Source of the DNA: an uncultured Thiodictyon sp.
GTDB lineage: Bacteria; Pseudomonadota; Gammaproteobacteria; Chromatiales; Chromatiaceae
DNA length: 64,000 nucleotides
Assembly (NCBI GenBank): GCA_903837595.1
Contig: CAILVI010000099.1
Location: 1-64,000, forward strand
Reading direction: 5' to 3'
The position numbers were made by a program, and so were the translations under genes. Below, in pieces: positions 26,122 through 35,340 of the stretch. Within the stretch, counting starts at the first letter, position 1; each line of letters starts with the position of its first letter. The notes beneath the pieces were generated by a model. The model was not told the origin of the DNA and did no database searches. It was given only the letters and a program-made list of their open reading frames with translations.

Positions 26122-27306
26122 ATGCCAGCAACCAGTGATCGCATCCTTGGGTTTGGCGAATCGGTGATTCGCCGCATGACCCGTATCGCCAACGAGTACG
26201 GGGCGATCAATCTGTCCCAGGGCTTTCCGGATTATGACCCGCCGCCGCAACTCATCGCCGCCGGCGTGGCCGCCATGCAAAACGGGCCGCATCAGTACGC
26301 CGTCACCTGGGGGGCGCCCGATTTTCGCCAGGCACTGGCCAGGAAACAAAGCCGCTTCATGGGGCTGGACCTGGACCCCGAGCGCCACCTGGTGGTGACC
26401 TGCGGCAGCACCGAGGCCATGATCGCGGCCATGTTGACGGTCTGCAATCCCGGCGAGAAGGTGGTCGTGTTCTCACCGTTCTACGAGAATTACGGCGCCG
26501 ACGCCATCCTGAGCGGGGCCGAGCCCATCTTCGTCCCCCTGCGGCCGCCGCACTTTGAGTTCGACCTCACCGAGTTAGAGGCGGCCTTCGCCCAAGGCCC
26601 GAAGGCGATCATCCTGTGCAACCCATCCAATCCGTGCGGCAAGGTCTTCAGCGAGACGGAACTGCTGACGATCGCCAGGCTGGCGCAGGCGCACGACACC
26701 TTTGTCATCACCGACGAGGTCTATGAGCACATCGTCTACGCCCCGCACCGGCATTGCTATCTTGCCGCGCTTCCCGGGATGTTCGAACGTACCATCTCCT
26801 GCTCGTCGCTCTCCAAGACCTATTCGATCACCGGCTGGCGACTGGGCTACGCCATCGCGGCGCCGGCGGTCATCGATGGGATCAAGAAGGTCCATGACTT
26901 TCTCACCGTCGGTGCCGCCGCCCCCTTGCAGGCCGCGGCCCTGGCGGGGCTGGCACTCCCGGATGGGTATTACACCGAGCTGGCGCAGGGCTATACCCAT
27001 AAGCGTGCGCTCTTCCTGCGCTGGCTGGAGCGTGCCGGTCTCACCTATTTCCCGCCGCAGGGCGCCTATTACGTCCTGGTGGACATCGCGCCGGTGGTGG
27101 GCGAGAGCGGCATCGACGACCACGCCTTCTGTGACTGGCTCGCGCGCCGCGTGGGCGTGGCCGCCGTGCCCGGCTCAAGTTTCTTCCGTGAGCCGGTCCA
27201 CCATTACATCCGTTTTCACTTCGCCAAACAGGACGCCACCCTCAATGCCGCCGGTGAACGTCTGCTCGAACTGCGCCGACTCTGGCAGGCCGATCAGAAA
27301 TCGTAG
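26122..27306 (+). CDS. PLP-dependent class I/II aminotransferase
   Basis: 394 aa from ATG 26122, which has a good ribosome site (GGAAAG 7 nt upstream); the longer upstream reading runs through the hairpin repeat and is not real. Fold-type I landmarks are INLSQGFPDYDPPPQLIAAG, VTCGSTEAMIAAMLTVCNPG, ILCNPSNPCGKVFSETELL (Asn that contacts PLP), ITDEVYEHIVY (Asp/Tyr), and SLSKTYSITGWRLGYAI with the Schiff-base Lys; the C-terminal Arg lies in YIRFHFAKQD. The GFPDYDPP opening is typical of the methionine/kynurenine/aspartate transaminase branch (YbdL-like). The amino donor cannot be decided from sequence. It converges on the DHH gene, with 3' ends overlapping by 13 nt. Confidence 0.88.
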   Translation: MPATSDRILGFGESVIRRMTRIANEYGAINLSQGFPDYDPPPQLIAAGVAAMQNGPHQYAVTWGAPDFRQALARKQSRFMGLDLDPERHLVVTCGSTEAMIAAMLTVCNPGEKVVVFSPFYENYGADAILSGAEPIFVPLRPPHFEFDLTELEAAFAQGPKAIILCNPSNPCGKVFSETELLTIARLAQAHDTFVITDEVYEHIVYAPHRHCYLAALPGMFERTISCSSLSKTYSITGWRLGYAIAAPAVIDGIKKVHDFLTVGAAAPLQAAALAGLALPDGYYTELAQGYTHKRALFLRWLERAGLTYFPPQGAYYVLVDIAPVVGESGIDDHAFCDWLARRVGVAAVPGSSFFREPVHHYIRFHFAKQDATLNAAGERLLELRRLWQADQKS

Positions 27307-28583
27307 ATGCTGAGGATAATGGCCCCGCGGGTGATTTCGCCAACCAGTACGCCGTCTTCAAGTACCGGTAAGAAACCCAGATCCGAGCTGGACATGAGCT
27401 GCAGCGATTCGCGCAGCGACCGATCTGGATGGGTCGCGGCGAGGCCGCGCCGCATCTTTGCGGTCACGGGCTGGTCCCACTCCCGCTCCTGCTGGACCTT
27501 GGCCAATTGGCCGGCCGCGAAGGTGCCCAGCACCTGACCGTCCTCATCGACCACCAGGAGCGCCTGGCGCCCGGTGCGCCGCAGCATGGCGTCCGCGTCG
27601 CTCAGACGGTCGCGGGGTGACAGTACGTCCGCCACCGGTGCCATCAGGGTGCGCACCCGCACCTCGGTGACTTCAGTCTGGTCAATGAGGTTCTCGAGCC
27701 GGCGGTGCGCCTGCGCCACCGGGGCCTGAACCATCGCCGAACCGGCGCCTGGATGCCCGCCGCCACCGAGCTGGCGCAGCACCGCCCCGACATCGAATTC
27801 ACGCGCGCTGGCCCGCCCGATCACCGCGGTGCGCTCGGGGCCCATGGGAAAGACCCCGAAGGCCGCGTCCAGTCCCTTGATCTCCATGAATCGCCGCACC
27901 ACGGTGGGCAGCAGGTTCAACCCCTTCTCCGTGTCCTCGATCACACAGACACCCAGCTGCAGACTGCCCAGCTGGCGCGTTTGCGCGAGCTCCAGCATCC
28001 GGCTGAACAGGTCCAGGTGCCGCGCATCCAGCGCGCTGTCGAGGTAGGAGGACACGACGTTCAGGTCGGCGCCATTCTCCAGCAGGAAACCGACCATATG
28101 CGCGTCCCGCGCGGTGGTGCAGGAAAAGCCGAGCGAACCGGTGTCGTCATAGATACCCAGCAGGAAGAGTGTCGCATGGATGGGCGACAGGGCCAGGTCG
28201 CGGGCCTGTATTTCCTCCAGCAGCAGGGTCACGGTCGCGCCGACTTCCTCGCGGTGCAGTTCGGTGGCGGCAATGGTGCCCGGCAACAAGTGGTGGTCCC
28301 AGACGGTGGCGACCAGCCCCTCGCGTGTCGCCAGTTCATCCATCCCGTCCAGACGCCCCCAACTGGAGGTATCGGTCACGATGAGGTGTTGCACCGTGCT
28401 GAGATCCATCCCCTTTCTGGCACGCAGTCGGAATAGGTCCCAATGCACGGCCAGGAATTCGCGCACGTCCGGCTTGACCTGGTTCGGCAGGACTGGTATC
28501 GCGCCGGGATACAGGAGCGTTGCCGCGATCATCGATGCCAGGGCGTCGAAGTCCGTATTGCTATGGGTGGTCGCGATGATCAT
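27294..28583 (-). CDS. DHH/DHHA1 phosphoesterase with tandem CBS domains
   Basis: 429 aa. DHH motif I TTHSNTDFDALASMIAATLL (the usual H-x-x-x-D-x-D-A-x-G is varied), motif II VTDTSSWGRL, motif III TVWDHHLLPG, and a DHHA1 GGGGHPGAGSAM motif binding substrate. Two C-terminal CBS domains (TLMAPVADVLSPRDRLSDAD; VTAKMRRGLAATHPDRSLRE) end at GFLPVLEDGVLVGEITRGAI. This layout resembles the N-terminal half of long bacterial CCA-type tRNA nucleotidyltransferases or nanoRNase/c-di-AMP phosphodiesterase relatives; here the nucleotidyltransferase part is absent. The CBS pair suggests adenylate or c-di-AMP sensing (inference). It lies 16 nt downstream of the STAS gene, in one operon. Confidence 0.85.
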   Translation of the reverse strand: MIIATTHSNTDFDALASMIAATLLYPGAIPVLPNQVKPDVREFLAVHWDLFRLRARKGMDLSTVQHLIVTDTSSWGRLDGMDELATREGLVATVWDHHLLPGTIAATELHREEVGATVTLLLEEIQARDLALSPIHATLFLLGIYDDTGSLGFSCTTARDAHMVGFLLENGADLNVVSSYLDSALDARHLDLFSRMLELAQTRQLGSLQLGVCVIEDTEKGLNLLPTVVRRFMEIKGLDAAFGVFPMGPERTAVIGRASAREFDVGAVLRQLGGGGHPGAGSAMVQAPVAQAHRRLENLIDQTEVTEVRVRTLMAPVADVLSPRDRLSDADAMLRRTGRQALLVVDEDGQVLGTFAAGQLAKVQQEREWDQPVTAKMRRGLAATHPDRSLRESLQLMSSSDLGFLPVLEDGVLVGEITRGAIILSIYDF

Positions 28584-28599
28584 CTGGTGCCGGCCGTGA

Positions 28600-28941
28600 T
28601 CAGGCCGCGCCGGCGGCCGGCAGTGCGTCTGTGCAATCCTCGACGACCCGCAGAATCGTCAGAAAACCGCTGACCTCGAAAATCGTCCGGATCTGTTCGT
28701 TCATACCGCACAGGACGAACTGCCCCTGGGCGGCCTTGGCCCGCTTGGCCACCATCAGGATGACCCGCAGTCCGGCACTGGAGATGTAGTCCAGTCCGGA
28801 CAGGTCGAGGATCAGGTTCCCCGCGGGCGCTGTGGCCAGGGCCAACAGCCGCTGCTCGGCCTGCGGGGCGGTCGTCGCCTCCAAGCGACCGCTGAGTGCA
28901 ACGATGGTGCGGTCGTCACTGATGGTTTCGTCAATGGTCAC
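28600..28941 (-). CDS. STAS-domain anti-sigma factor antagonist
   Basis: 113 aa, a single STAS domain. IVALSGRLEATTAPQAEQRL (first strand and helix), then LILDLSGLDYISSAGLRVIL, where Ser of YISSAG is the phosphorylation site of SpoIIAA/RsbV proteins, then GQFVLCGMNEQIRTIFEVSG and the last helix. Such proteins bind and sequester anti-sigma kinases when dephosphorylated by a SpoIIE-type PP2C. A suitable phosphatase-plus-kinase (36429-38819) lies about 7.5 kb away on the opposite strand. It is first gene of an operon with the DHH-CBS gene (16-nt gap). Confidence 0.9.
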   Translation of the reverse strand: MTIDETISDDRTIVALSGRLEATTAPQAEQRLLALATAPAGNLILDLSGLDYISSAGLRVILMVAKRAKAAQGQFVLCGMNEQIRTIFEVSGFLTILRVVEDCTDALPAAGAA

Positions 28942-29010
28942 TGGTTGGTTACTCGGTCGTGGGTGGGATGGCGGCCGGTCGCATCACTGCCCCTGATTGG
29001 CGACGAAATA

Positions 29011-32000
29011 TCACTCGGCACGGGAAAACAGTCTTCCCGCCACTTTGGCGGAGACGGTAAAGTCCACGCCGGGGATATCAGCGGCGGAGACGGAGACAGC
29101 TTTGGACGGGGGAGCGAAGGACGTGGCGGCCTTGGCCGGTCGGACGGTGTAGAGTCCGGGCTTGAGACCCGATATGGAGTGTGCACCCGTATCGTCCGTT
29201 GTGGATGATCCGACGACCGCTCCCTTGAGATTGGCGTTGATCGCAACGCCTTTCAGCGGGGTTCCGTCGTCCACGCGCACGCGGCCGCGGATGCCGTAGA
29301 CGCCATAGTCGCTGGAGAAGCAGAGATCGCCGACGTCGGAGGCGACGACCTGCACAGGGAGGTCCGCGGGGCTGAACGAAAAGCCCGGCTTTTCCGGGGT
29401 GAGGCCGTATAAACCAGGCAAGACGGCTGGGATATGGAAGCTACCGTCGGCCCCGCACGCGGCCTCCCCCGCACTGAGGCCGCTGCCGTCGCGTAGCGTG
29501 ACGACCACGCCCTCGGCGCCGTTGCCCGTGATGACTCCCCGGACAGCGAAGGTGGCTAGAGGCGAGCCGGTGAAATCAATCCCCGAGGCGGCTTGCGCCT
29601 GCGTCGTGACCACTAGGTTCCTGGACGCCGGCGAGAACCCAAAGCCAACCTTGGTTGGCACGATGGTGTAAGCGCCTGGAGCCAAGAGGTCGAAACAATA
29701 CTTGCCCTCCGTTCCCACCGCGGCGGAAAGGGCTTCTCCGGCGCCGTCCCGGGAAAGAGAGACCGTTGCACCGGTAACGCCTGAAACGGTGCCCGCGATG
29801 GAGCATGGGGTGTCGATCGCCCGGAAGTCAGGGATCGTGGTCGTCATCGGCAATTGCCCCCTCAGAAGCTCGAAACGGCGACTGCCGGGTACAAAGGTGA
29901 CCCCCGCCATGGACGGTGTGGCGGTATAGACGCCGGGCTTGAGATTGGCGAAGGCGAATGTGCCGTCACTCAGCGACCGTGTGGACAAGGACGCGGCGCC
30001 GGACAACGCGACGGACACGCAAGGCTGGCTGGCCTTGCCGGAGGCGTCGAAGGCAATGGCGCCGACCGCGCCATAGGCCGCGTAGTTTGCCTGGATCGCC
30101 TTGTAGCCGTTGGGGAAAGTGGACGCGTTCAGGGTGATGGCCGGCTTGTCGCAGAGGAGGTTCCCCTCTGGGCTGGTCCATCCGGCAAAGGGGGCGCCTG
30201 TGTAGGACACCGGCGCCGTCACTGTGACGGCGCCGCCTTCGAAAACGCGGCGGAAGGCGCCCTGACCGTCCCGGCGTTCAAACGTGTCGGCCACGCTGAG
30301 GAGGTAGTCCGGCGTGAGGTCTCCGGCGGTGGAGACATCGAGGATCTTGAGCCCGGACGGGACCGGGTTGTACTCGTAGTCCAACTTAACGATCAGTTTC
30401 CTCAGGAGGATATGGGCGTCCCTGCCGCCGGCGTTCATGCTGCCTTTCTTGATGTTGATGACAGCATCGGCGGCGGGGTAGCAGTAGAGGTCCAAATCGC
30501 CGCTCTTACTGATGAGCGCTCCAAGCAGTGAGGCTTGGGAGGACGCGGGCCCCGTAATGGGGTTAGGGGTCTGCAGCTTGGCGTCGCATTTGAGTACCCA
30601 TTTGAGCGGAGTCGCGGTGGAATCCTGGTAGTGTACGAACGCGAAGGGCTTGCCCTTGAGTTGGAGTCTCGACTCGCCCGAGTGGATGAATTCGAATTCC
30701 GTGTTACAAACGGCAAGCCCTTGCGGATCGACCGCGTTTCCCGCGGAGTCGAGCACGGAAAACAGCATGGCATCGACGGTGATGCCGGCGGCGCCGCCCG
30801 TCACGAACTTGAAGCGGAGATTCTCCTTGTCGTTGGGGAAGAGTCCCACCTTGGCGAAATTGATGGGGATGGACTCTCCGGGCGCCAAGGTGTTGATGGC
30901 GTCGAGCAGCGACTGGGAGAATTCAAAGCCGACGCTGGTGTCGAATTTCGGGGCGTTCTTCTGGCGTTCGATGAGGATGCTTTGGGCGACCGTGGAGAGC
31001 TGCTCCTGGTAGACGAGCTTGAGGGCGTTGAACTGGGCGGGGGAAAGCGCAAGGGAGGTCGAAGGTTTGGCGGCGTCAGCAATCTCTCTGAACTGGTCAA
31101 AGAGCTTGGTGAGGTCGAGTTGCCCGGGATATTGCTGAAGGAGGCGATATTCGTAGGCCTTGCTCAGGTAATAGTGGTACAGCAGGAGGCGTTCTCTGGC
31201 GCGGTTGTCCATCTCCCTCAGATAAGCAAGGGTCCTGAGGTCGATCACCAATGGCTTAACGGAGAGCGCCCGATCCATATCGGTAATGGCGGCGATCGTG
31301 GCGGCGATGTCGCTGGGTATTGTCTCGATGTCGCTTAAGGCATTGAGAAGCTTGGTGGCGATGTCGCCGCGGGCCGTGATGAGTTTCTCAACCTCTGCCT
31401 TGATGTTTTTGAACTCTTCGTTGTCAACGTGGAGTCTGTCGAGCTCCTGTTGGACCTCCGGCATGGAGGCGGTATTCGCGCTGAAGGTGTCGTGAATCTC
31501 GGTCATGATCTCACTGACGCCCTTGAGACCGCCGGAGATAAATTCACTAACATCTTCGAGTTTTTCGAACCCCTCGGAGTCTTTTTCGTGCTTCTCATAA
31601 CGTTTCTTGAACTTCTTTCCCCACTCGCGCATCTTCCGTTCCATTTTTGCTTTCGAGCTCTTGTGCTTGGCCTGTGAGCTCTCGTCCTTGGCTATGTCGG
31701 CCAACTTCTCGAAGGCATCGCTTGAGGCGTCCAATCCCATGCCGATGATCTTGTTCCAGTCCTGGGGTGCACTGCCCCCCTTGATGGTATCGATCATTCT
31801 TCCGGTCGCTTTGAGCGCACCGCCGATGGGCCCGCAATAGGGGATGACGCAGGCGATGGTGCCGAGGCTCTTGAGTGTGCAGGAGGTAATCTTTTTCCAA
31901 AGAGGATTGACGGCCTCGTCTGCCTGTCTGAGGAGCTTCTCATCGAGCTCCCTGAGCTTCTCCTGCTGCGTCATGATGTTCTTGGCGTTATCGGCCGCGA

Positions 32001-32496
32001 GCGGCTGCTGGGCTTGAAAATCAGCATCGGCCTTCGTGTAGCGCCCTATCAGCTCGACGACCAACGCCGCCGCATTCTTGCGCGCGAGGGTCATGGCCTC
32101 GCGGCGGCGCACGATATCCCTGGCCGAATTGCCCATCCAGTCGTTGAGGTAGAGGGTATTGATGGCAAACTCGATCTCCTGCTCAAAGGCGGCGTAGGCG
32201 ACTTCGAAGGAGAGCAGGGGTGTCCAACCGGGACTGTTGCCGAAGTAGTCGTTGCCGGCGAGGGCGCGGTTGACCATGAGGCGGATCGCCGCGCGGGCGG
32301 CCCCGATGTCGATGCGCGCCTCATTGGAAAGCGCGGCAAAGGTGGGCGTGTCGGAGTAGGCCGAAAGGACTTCAAGCCAGTAGGACATCTCGGCGTAGAC
32401 GTCGAGCCCATGTCCGGCCAGCGAGGCATCCTTGAAGAAGGCGGCGGCCTGCATCACGGCAGCCGGATGTACCCAGGAAAAGGGGCTTTCGTCCAA
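29011..32496 (-). CDS. LamG giant protein, C-terminal part: helical core plus CnaB/regulatory-like repeats
   Basis: The genuine frame begins near 32567, where it reads DAETKDGTDAAAPRSHSGIP and then GTYQALDESPFSWVHPAAV; the TTG at 32496 is only the first listed start. It is joined to the LamG part upstream after removing a 5-bp near-duplication. The first 400 residues are mostly helical with a Lys/Glu-rich stretch (KMREWGKKFKKRYEKHEKDS) and coiled-coil segments. A middle region (LLLYHYYLSKAYEYRLLQQY, FNALKLVYQEQLSTVAQSIL) resembles helical parts of very large LamG-bearing or toxin-like proteins, but I cannot name it. Four beta-sandwich repeats close the protein (CVSVALSGAASLSTRSLSDG; CSIAGTVSGVTGATVSLSRD; FAVRGVITGNGAEGVVVTLR; YGIRGRVRVDDGTPLKGVAI). 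Delivery route unknown. Confidence 0.7.
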   Translation of the reverse strand: MDESPFSWVHPAAVMQAAAFFKDASLAGHGLDVYAEMSYWLEVLSAYSDTPTFAALSNEARIDIGAARAAIRLMVNRALAGNDYFGNSPGWTPLLSFEVAYAAFEQEIEFAINTLYLNDWMGNSARDIVRRREAMTLARKNAAALVVELIGRYTKADADFQAQQPLAADNAKNIMTQQEKLRELDEKLLRQADEAVNPLWKKITSCTLKSLGTIACVIPYCGPIGGALKATGRMIDTIKGGSAPQDWNKIIGMGLDASSDAFEKLADIAKDESSQAKHKSSKAKMERKMREWGKKFKKRYEKHEKDSEGFEKLEDVSEFISGGLKGVSEIMTEIHDTFSANTASMPEVQQELDRLHVDNEEFKNIKAEVEKLITARGDIATKLLNALSDIETIPSDIAATIAAITDMDRALSVKPLVIDLRTLAYLREMDNRARERLLLYHYYLSKAYEYRLLQQYPGQLDLTKLFDQFREIADAAKPSTSLALSPAQFNALKLVYQEQLSTVAQSILIERQKNAPKFDTSVGFEFSQSLLDAINTLAPGESIPINFAKVGLFPNDKENLRFKFVTGGAAGITVDAMLFSVLDSAGNAVDPQGLAVCNTEFEFIHSGESRLQLKGKPFAFVHYQDSTATPLKWVLKCDAKLQTPNPITGPASSQASLLGALISKSGDLDLYCYPAADAVINIKKGSMNAGGRDAHILLRKLIVKLDYEYNPVPSGLKILDVSTAGDLTPDYLLSVADTFERRDGQGAFRRVFEGGAVTVTAPVSYTGAPFAGWTSPEGNLLCDKPAITLNASTFPNGYKAIQANYAAYGAVGAIAFDASGKASQPCVSVALSGAASLSTRSLSDGTFAFANLKPGVYTATPSMAGVTFVPGSRRFELLRGQLPMTTTIPDFRAIDTPCSIAGTVSGVTGATVSLSRDGAGEALSAAVGTEGKYCFDLLAPGAYTIVPTKVGFGFSPASRNLVVTTQAQAASGIDFTGSPLATFAVRGVITGNGAEGVVVTLRDGSGLSAGEAACGADGSFHIPAVLPGLYGLTPEKPGFSFSPADLPVQVVASDVGDLCFSSDYGVYGIRGRVRVDDGTPLKGVAINANLKGAVVGSSTTDDTGAHSISGLKPGLYTVRPAKAATSFAPPSKAVSVSAADIPGVDFTVSAKVAGRLFSRAE

Positions 32497-34901
32497 GGCC
32501 TGGTAGGTGCCGGGGATGCCGCTGTGGGACCGTGGCGCTGCGGCGTCGGTGCCGTCTTTCGTCTCTGCGTCGCATCACAGATCTCGGGCTGCCATCCTGA
32601 GGCGACCAGGCGTATTGCGGGGTTTGGTGTCCCGGCCTTTCCGCCGACACATGGTGGCGCATCGGTGCCATGGACGCCCCGCCCGGCCCTGATGAGCGCG
32701 CAGATATCCACGGAGCTGGAAACGCGGCCACCGTCGCCGGACTTGCCTTGAGCGACGGCATTCACACCATCTGTGGGCTTCCACCCGTTGCGTTTGTCCC
32801 AGGAAACGTCTTGGCGTTCGGGTCTTGGTTCCCCGCACACAAACCATCCGAAATCAAAGGGGGGTACCCAATCGTAAAAGGCGACTAATGTCCAATGCTC
32901 CAGGTCTTCTTCGGTCCTCATATATTTCTTTATGATCGGCCCAACGTTCTTTTCACACTCTTTCCAATTGGCGCGCTCTTTGACCGGCGTAATGCAAAGT
33001 CCATCCGGGCCATTGGCCCCCAATCCGCCGGGTTGCCCGGCGCCGCCGTCTGTGACGAAGCGGGCAACTCCGGTCGCGGTCGAAAGGACCGCCTGAACGC
33101 GAAGGGTAATGTCCCCGCCCCTGAGACCGTCTTTCCCGGGCGTGGCGGGTGTGGGCTTCTCATTGTTTTTTCCGGTGACGGCGTCCTGCGCGATCGTCAG
33201 TTGGGCCGGCGCGGCCCTGATGCTCAGCGCTTTGGGCGTGAGATCAAACCTGGCTTGCTCCGAACCGCAGTCCTCGAAGCGTAGCTCGCGCGTCCAGATG
33301 TTGAGGTTGGTCTGCGGCAAGCGCAATGCGTTGCGGACAATGACGACATCGGCCATGATGTTCATTTCGCGGATGTTGAGGTTCGTCGCCACGCCGTCGC
33401 TGTTATAGGCGTTGTAAATGCCGTTGGGGTGGTCTTTGGCGATGACCACTGTCTTGCCCGAGATATCGACCTTGACCCGTGTGGCGACAGCGTAATTTTG
33501 CGCCTCCTCCTGAAGGTCCTCGGTGCGGACGACTGAGACATAGTCGGTCGATGCCGGGTCGGGCAACGGCCTCTCATAGGTAAAGAACGCGGCCTCTGGG
33601 GTGGGTGCGAGCAGCGGCGTGAAGCATAGCGTCTGGCTGTCGGATGCGTCGCCCCGGGACGCCGTGATCGTGAGGTTGAACAGGGTCTTGTCCAGGGGGG
33701 ACGGCGTATAGCGGAAAAGGCTGTCGGTGATGCCAAGACTGCCTTGGATGGGCCTGTCGGGTGTGACCGTGAAGACGGCGCCGGTATCGAACGTGGCGGA
33801 GTGGACGATGAACTCGACGATTGCGCCTCCGGGGCGGTATGACTGCGGCGGTATTGCCCCGATCCACACGGTGGCGTCTTCGAGCAGGCGCAGCGCGGGT
33901 GTCACCGTCTGCGCGCCGATGACAGCGACGGTCATTGGCGGCCAGGAGGGGCGCCAGCCGCGCGGGCATTGGACTTGGATGGTGTAAGACCCGTCGGAGA
34001 CATCATTCCAGCTTTCTTCGGAACTCTTCCACGCCATGCCGTCCAGGCTCCATTTGGCGCCGGCCGCGGCGGCCTCCTTCGGGAGTATGGTGGCCTGGAC
34101 GCAGCCCTTGGGCGTCGGCGGGTGGTAGAATCCGAAAGGCCTCTGAGTACGCCACTGGGGGCCTTGTCCTAATTGGTCGCCGTGGCGCAGTTCGCACGCC
34201 CTCTGCGGTTTCAAGCAGTTGGTGATGGCGCCCTTGCCCTCATTGAGCTTGCAGTAAAGCAGCAGCGGCTGGGACTCCGGGTTGGGTATTTCGCAGTACA
34301 TGTAGTCGAGGATCTGCCCGCGCGTGCGCACGCCGTCCCAGATGCGCAGCTCGCTGATCATCCCTTTAAATGGCTGGAACCCGGTGGTATATATCGTTGA
34401 GCCGGCAGCCAAGGTGTTGCCGATGCTGGGTGCGCCGAAATCTATAAGCGGCATATGGCCGCCGCCCTGAGGGACCCCGTCCCGGTAGAATTCTACTAAT
34501 TTGACGGGAATGTCTCGTTTTTGACAGGTGATGGCCCAGTAGTGCCAGTCACGATCATGCGGTGTCCGGCACCCTAATAAGCGCTCGCGGCCGAACGTGA
34601 CGAAGAAGCCGTTTTCCTCGTTGAACCCGGCTTGGAATAGCCACTGCACTGATTCAGATACTCCGCCGTCTCCCTCTTGGAGCGCGGTGAGAATCCGGTC
34701 TTTCCGGTTGGGTTCGGCGCGCTTGGCCCAGAACTCGATAGTGAAGTCTCGGCCCTGCCATCCGGGATCGAACAGCTTCACGCCGTCGTCTATGCCATTA
34801 AACTCCAGGCAGTAATGGCCGGACTCGGTTGGCATGTCTTCAGCGGTTATGATCTGGGCGGCCGGTGAAGTGGATGTCAGGGTGGGGTTGCGCGTCGTCA
34901 T
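32454..34901 (-). CDS. LamG giant protein, N-terminal part (frameshifted at its 3' end)
   Basis: With 29011-32496 it makes one gene of about 1,961 aa (34901 to 29011). There is no signal peptide. Residues of about 25-215 form a LamG/concanavalin-like sandwich: HYCLEFNGIDDGVKLFDPGW, FTIEFWAKRAEPNRKDRILT, DWHYWAITCQKRD and FKGMISELRIWDGVRTRGQI. A beta-rich middle and a Gly-rich, collagen-like stretch (PGKDGLRGGDITLRVQAVLS; GGAGQPGGLGANGPDGLCI) follow. The frame fails at 32567-32576, where GCGTC and GCATC lie in tandem; removing one 5-mer links ICDA to ETKDGTDAAAPRSH. The tail after ICDATQRR in this frame is spurious. A carbohydrate- or matrix-binding head is expected for LamG; target unknown. 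Confidence 0.75.
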   Translation of the reverse strand: MTTRNPTLTSTSPAAQIITAEDMPTESGHYCLEFNGIDDGVKLFDPGWQGRDFTIEFWAKRAEPNRKDRILTALQEGDGGVSESVQWLFQAGFNEENGFFVTFGRERLLGCRTPHDRDWHYWAITCQKRDIPVKLVEFYRDGVPQGGGHMPLIDFGAPSIGNTLAAGSTIYTTGFQPFKGMISELRIWDGVRTRGQILDYMYCEIPNPESQPLLLYCKLNEGKGAITNCLKPQRACELRHGDQLGQGPQWRTQRPFGFYHPPTPKGCVQATILPKEAAAAGAKWSLDGMAWKSSEESWNDVSDGSYTIQVQCPRGWRPSWPPMTVAVIGAQTVTPALRLLEDATVWIGAIPPQSYRPGGAIVEFIVHSATFDTGAVFTVTPDRPIQGSLGITDSLFRYTPSPLDKTLFNLTITASRGDASDSQTLCFTPLLAPTPEAAFFTYERPLPDPASTDYVSVVRTEDLQEEAQNYAVATRVKVDISGKTVVIAKDHPNGIYNAYNSDGVATNLNIREMNIMADVVIVRNALRLPQTNLNIWTRELRFEDCGSEQARFDLTPKALSIRAAPAQLTIAQDAVTGKNNEKPTPATPGKDGLRGGDITLRVQAVLSTATGVARFVTDGGAGQPGGLGANGPDGLCITPVKERANWKECEKNVGPIIKKYMRTEEDLEHWTLVAFYDWVPPFDFGWFVCGEPRPERQDVSWDKRNGWKPTDGVNAVAQGKSGDGGRVSSSVDICALIRAGRGVHGTDAPPCVGGKAGTPNPAIRLVASGWQPEICDATQRRKTAPTPQRHGPTAASPAPTRPWTKAPFPGYIRLP

Positions 34902-35340
34902 TGTTTCATCTCTGTTGAAAGTGAATGGATCAATGATGCTGACCGGTCAGGCGCTGCTTCCAATACTTCGTGATAATAGGCCGCTTGCCTCCCGCGCAGT
35001 TCAACCGCCGTCCGTGAGCTGCTGATAGGGTTTGGCCTGCTCGTTCATCGCGCTCTGTGGTGGCGGATGATGCCTCCCCAGATCACCCGCGACAGTCCGG
35101 GCGCGGCGCGGGCGCCGGACTGGACGTGGCACCCCACGCCCGCGAGACCGGCCCGGTAGACGCGGACGCCAAGATTCTAGCGCACAAGGCATCCTCCCGA
35201 AAGGACGATCAGGGTCAGTCGTCTTGTAGCCCACCTCGTTCGTCGAATACAATCAGGCCGGCAGGCAGAGCGGGCCCGGGTTTCGCGGCATTGAGCAGAC
35301 ACGATGAGCAAGACAAGCAAGAAACCCGCCAACCTGGCCT
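34902..35340. other. Intergenic region with a possible truncated permease start
   Basis: Mostly non-coding and divergent between the LamG giant and the NMT1-type gene, so promoters for both must lie here. A 15-codon ORF at 35304-35351 (MSKTSKKPANLAYDV, stop TGA) resembles the N-terminus of NCS2-type purine permeases (a KPANLxYGVD-like start) but ends at once. Nothing else is recognisable. Confidence 0.35.
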
